Positions 50,995-51,919 of a stretch of DNA of 51,919 bases are shown piece by piece. Below the pieces are notes generated by a model, which saw nothing but the letters and a program-made list of their open reading frames with translations, searched no databases and had not been told where the DNA came from. Position 1 is the first letter of the stretch, and every line of letters begins with the position of its first letter. The translations under genes and the position numbers were made by a program. Origin of the DNA: Marinomonas pontica (GTDB taxonomy: Bacteria > Pseudomonadota > Gammaproteobacteria > Pseudomonadales > Marinomonadaceae); the NCBI RefSeq assembly GCF_026191375.1, contig NZ_JAODTL010000024.1, positions 1-51,919 of the forward strand. Direction: 5' to 3'.

Positions 50995-51919
50995 ATGCCC
51001 ATTCGATCTCCATTCGGTTCTTCGCCTACTTTTGCGGTTGAGCCTGACCATTTCCATGTTTTGCAATCTGCTGTTCGTTTTCGTGAATATTTATTAGACG
51101 CCATTCGTAATGCGACGTCTCGAATTTACCTTGTCGCTTTGTATCTTGAAGCGGATGACGCTGGCCGAGAAATATTGACCGCGGCGTATGAGGCGAAGCA
51201 ACGTAATCCTGATTTAGACATTGCGATTTGTGTGGATTGGCATCGTGCGCAACGCGGTTTGATTGGCGCGGTGAAGTCCAAAGGAAATGCGGGCATGTAT
51301 CAGGAGTTTGCGGAGAAATACGAGCACGCCATTCCTGTTTATGGGGTGCCGGTGCGTAACCGTGAAGTGTTTGGTGTGTTGCATCTTAAGGGATCCATTG
51401 TTGATGATTCGGTGATCTACACCGGTGCCAGTTTTAATAATGTGTATCTTCATCAGCAAGACCGTTACCGTTTTGACCGTTACCATGTGATTCAACATTC
51501 GGCGTTGGCGGACAGTATGGTGGGGTTTATTCGTGATGGGATGATTTTGCAGCCTGCAGTGAAGGATTTGTCGCAAACGGCGTTACCAACGACAAAGGAG
51601 TTGAGACCGGCGATTCGACAGTTTCGTGTGTCTTTGGGTAAGGCGTTTTACAAAGTAGAAAGCGCTGTAGGGCATCAAGCCGATAATTCATCCGAAGGCG
51701 ATCCGAAGGTGGCGGTTACGCCGATGGTGGGGATTGGCAAACGTCGTAATGAGCTAAACCAGAAAATCGTGTCGATGTTGGTTGAGGCGAAGAGCGAATT
51801 CGTTCTATGCACGCCGTATTTTAACCTGCCTAAAGTGGTGCTAAGAGAGTTGAAACGCGCCATTGGTCGTGGCGTTAAGGTGAGTATTATTGTGGGTGAT
51901 AAGACGGCGAATGATTTCG
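50995..51919 (+). CDS. pssA: CDP-diacylglycerol-serine O-phosphatidyltransferase (5' part)
   Basis: 308 codons before the window ends; E. coli PssA is 451 residues. Strong matches: RIYLVALYLEADDAGREILT, AICVDWHRAQRGLIGAVKSK, HAIPVYGVPVRNREVFGVLH, the first HKD motif (H130-x-K132-x4-D137, HLKGSIVDDSVIYTGASF), VYLHQQDRYRFDRYHVI and LCTPYFNLP, IIVGDKTANDF. The second HKD motif is beyond the window. This phospholipase-D-superfamily enzyme makes phosphatidylserine, the precursor of phosphatidylethanolamine, on ribosomes and membrane. The gene is incomplete only because of the window edge. Confidence 0.95.
   Translation, partial: MPIRSPFGSSPTFAVEPDHFHVLQSAVRFREYLLDAIRNATSRIYLVALYLEADDAGREILTAAYEAKQRNPDLDIAICVDWHRAQRGLIGAVKSKGNAGMYQEFAEKYEHAIPVYGVPVRNREVFGVLHLKGSIVDDSVIYTGASFNNVYLHQQDRYRFDRYHVIQHSALADSMVGFIRDGMILQPAVKDLSQTALPTTKELRPAIRQFRVSLGKAFYKVESAVGHQADNSSEGDPKVAVTPMVGIGKRRNELNQKIVSMLVEAKSEFVLCTPYFNLPKVVLRELKRAIGRGVKVSIIVGDKTANDF

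Noticed and set aside
1..51919. tRNA or rRNA genes
   Set aside because: I saw no cloverleaf with a GGTTCRANTCC-type T-arm and CCA-compatible end, and no rRNA-like segments; a tRNAscan-SE run would settle it.

Overview
The window looks like a chromosomal segment of a marine gammaproteobacterium of the Oceanospirillales, most likely Marinomonas or a close relative. The genus is an inference from gene content (soxDAG-purU, dgcAB-etf, hpxO-uraH-uraD, xdhABC, an E. coli-like dld and pssA); no rRNA or marker gene settles it.

Layout. 0-4.9 kb: end of a sarcosine oxidase operon (soxD partial, soxA carrying several reading-frame lesions, soxG) followed by purU. 4.9-10.8 kb: a lipoprotein esterase, a stand-alone BLUF photoreceptor, quinone-linked D-lactate dehydrogenase, a higBA toxin-antitoxin pair and an M32 carboxypeptidase. 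10.8-15.2 kb: an AT-rich accessory stretch with palindromic repeats, a HEPN-like protein, lipoproteins (one truncated at a repeat), RNase Z and small ORFs. 15.4-20.2 kb: a Phd/RelE pair, a MYG1-family hydrolase, a yybP-ykoY-type (Mn2+) riboswitch candidate ahead of a CaCA-family antiporter, MscS and a membrane protein. 20.5-28.5 kb: the dimethylglycine demethylase operon (dipeptidase-like protein, DUF5943-type protein, dgcA, dgcB, two ETF subunits, a small protein). 28.8-32 kb: a chemoreceptor and a Fur-box-preceded iron-type substrate-binding protein. 32-45.7 kb: a purine catabolism island (hpxO, uraH, uraD; an ABC transporter with a nucleobase-type deaminase and a 2OG-Fe(II) oxygenase; xdhABC), interrupted by hicAB and rsuA. 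45.7-49.5 kb: repeats, a ParE-type toxin-antitoxin pair and a small array of integron cassettes with three convincing attC sites but no integrase in view. 49.5-51.9 kb: DUF1127 protein, a GcvA-like LysR regulator and the 5' part of pssA.

How the genes fit together. DgcAB with its ETF converts dimethylglycine to sarcosine; the Sox complex converts sarcosine to glycine and passes one-carbon units to folate; PurU removes formyl-folate. This is the lower half of glycine betaine catabolism. XdhABC converts hypoxanthine/xanthine to urate; HpxO, UraH and UraD take urate to S-allantoin. The adjacent ABC-deaminase-oxygenase operon may feed another nucleobase into this route.

Quality note. Several otherwise normal genes (soxA, higA, the deaminase, the ABC permease, the LysR gene, a cassette gene) are broken by single-base indels, many in homopolymers. 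Sequencing error is a serious alternative to true pseudogenes.
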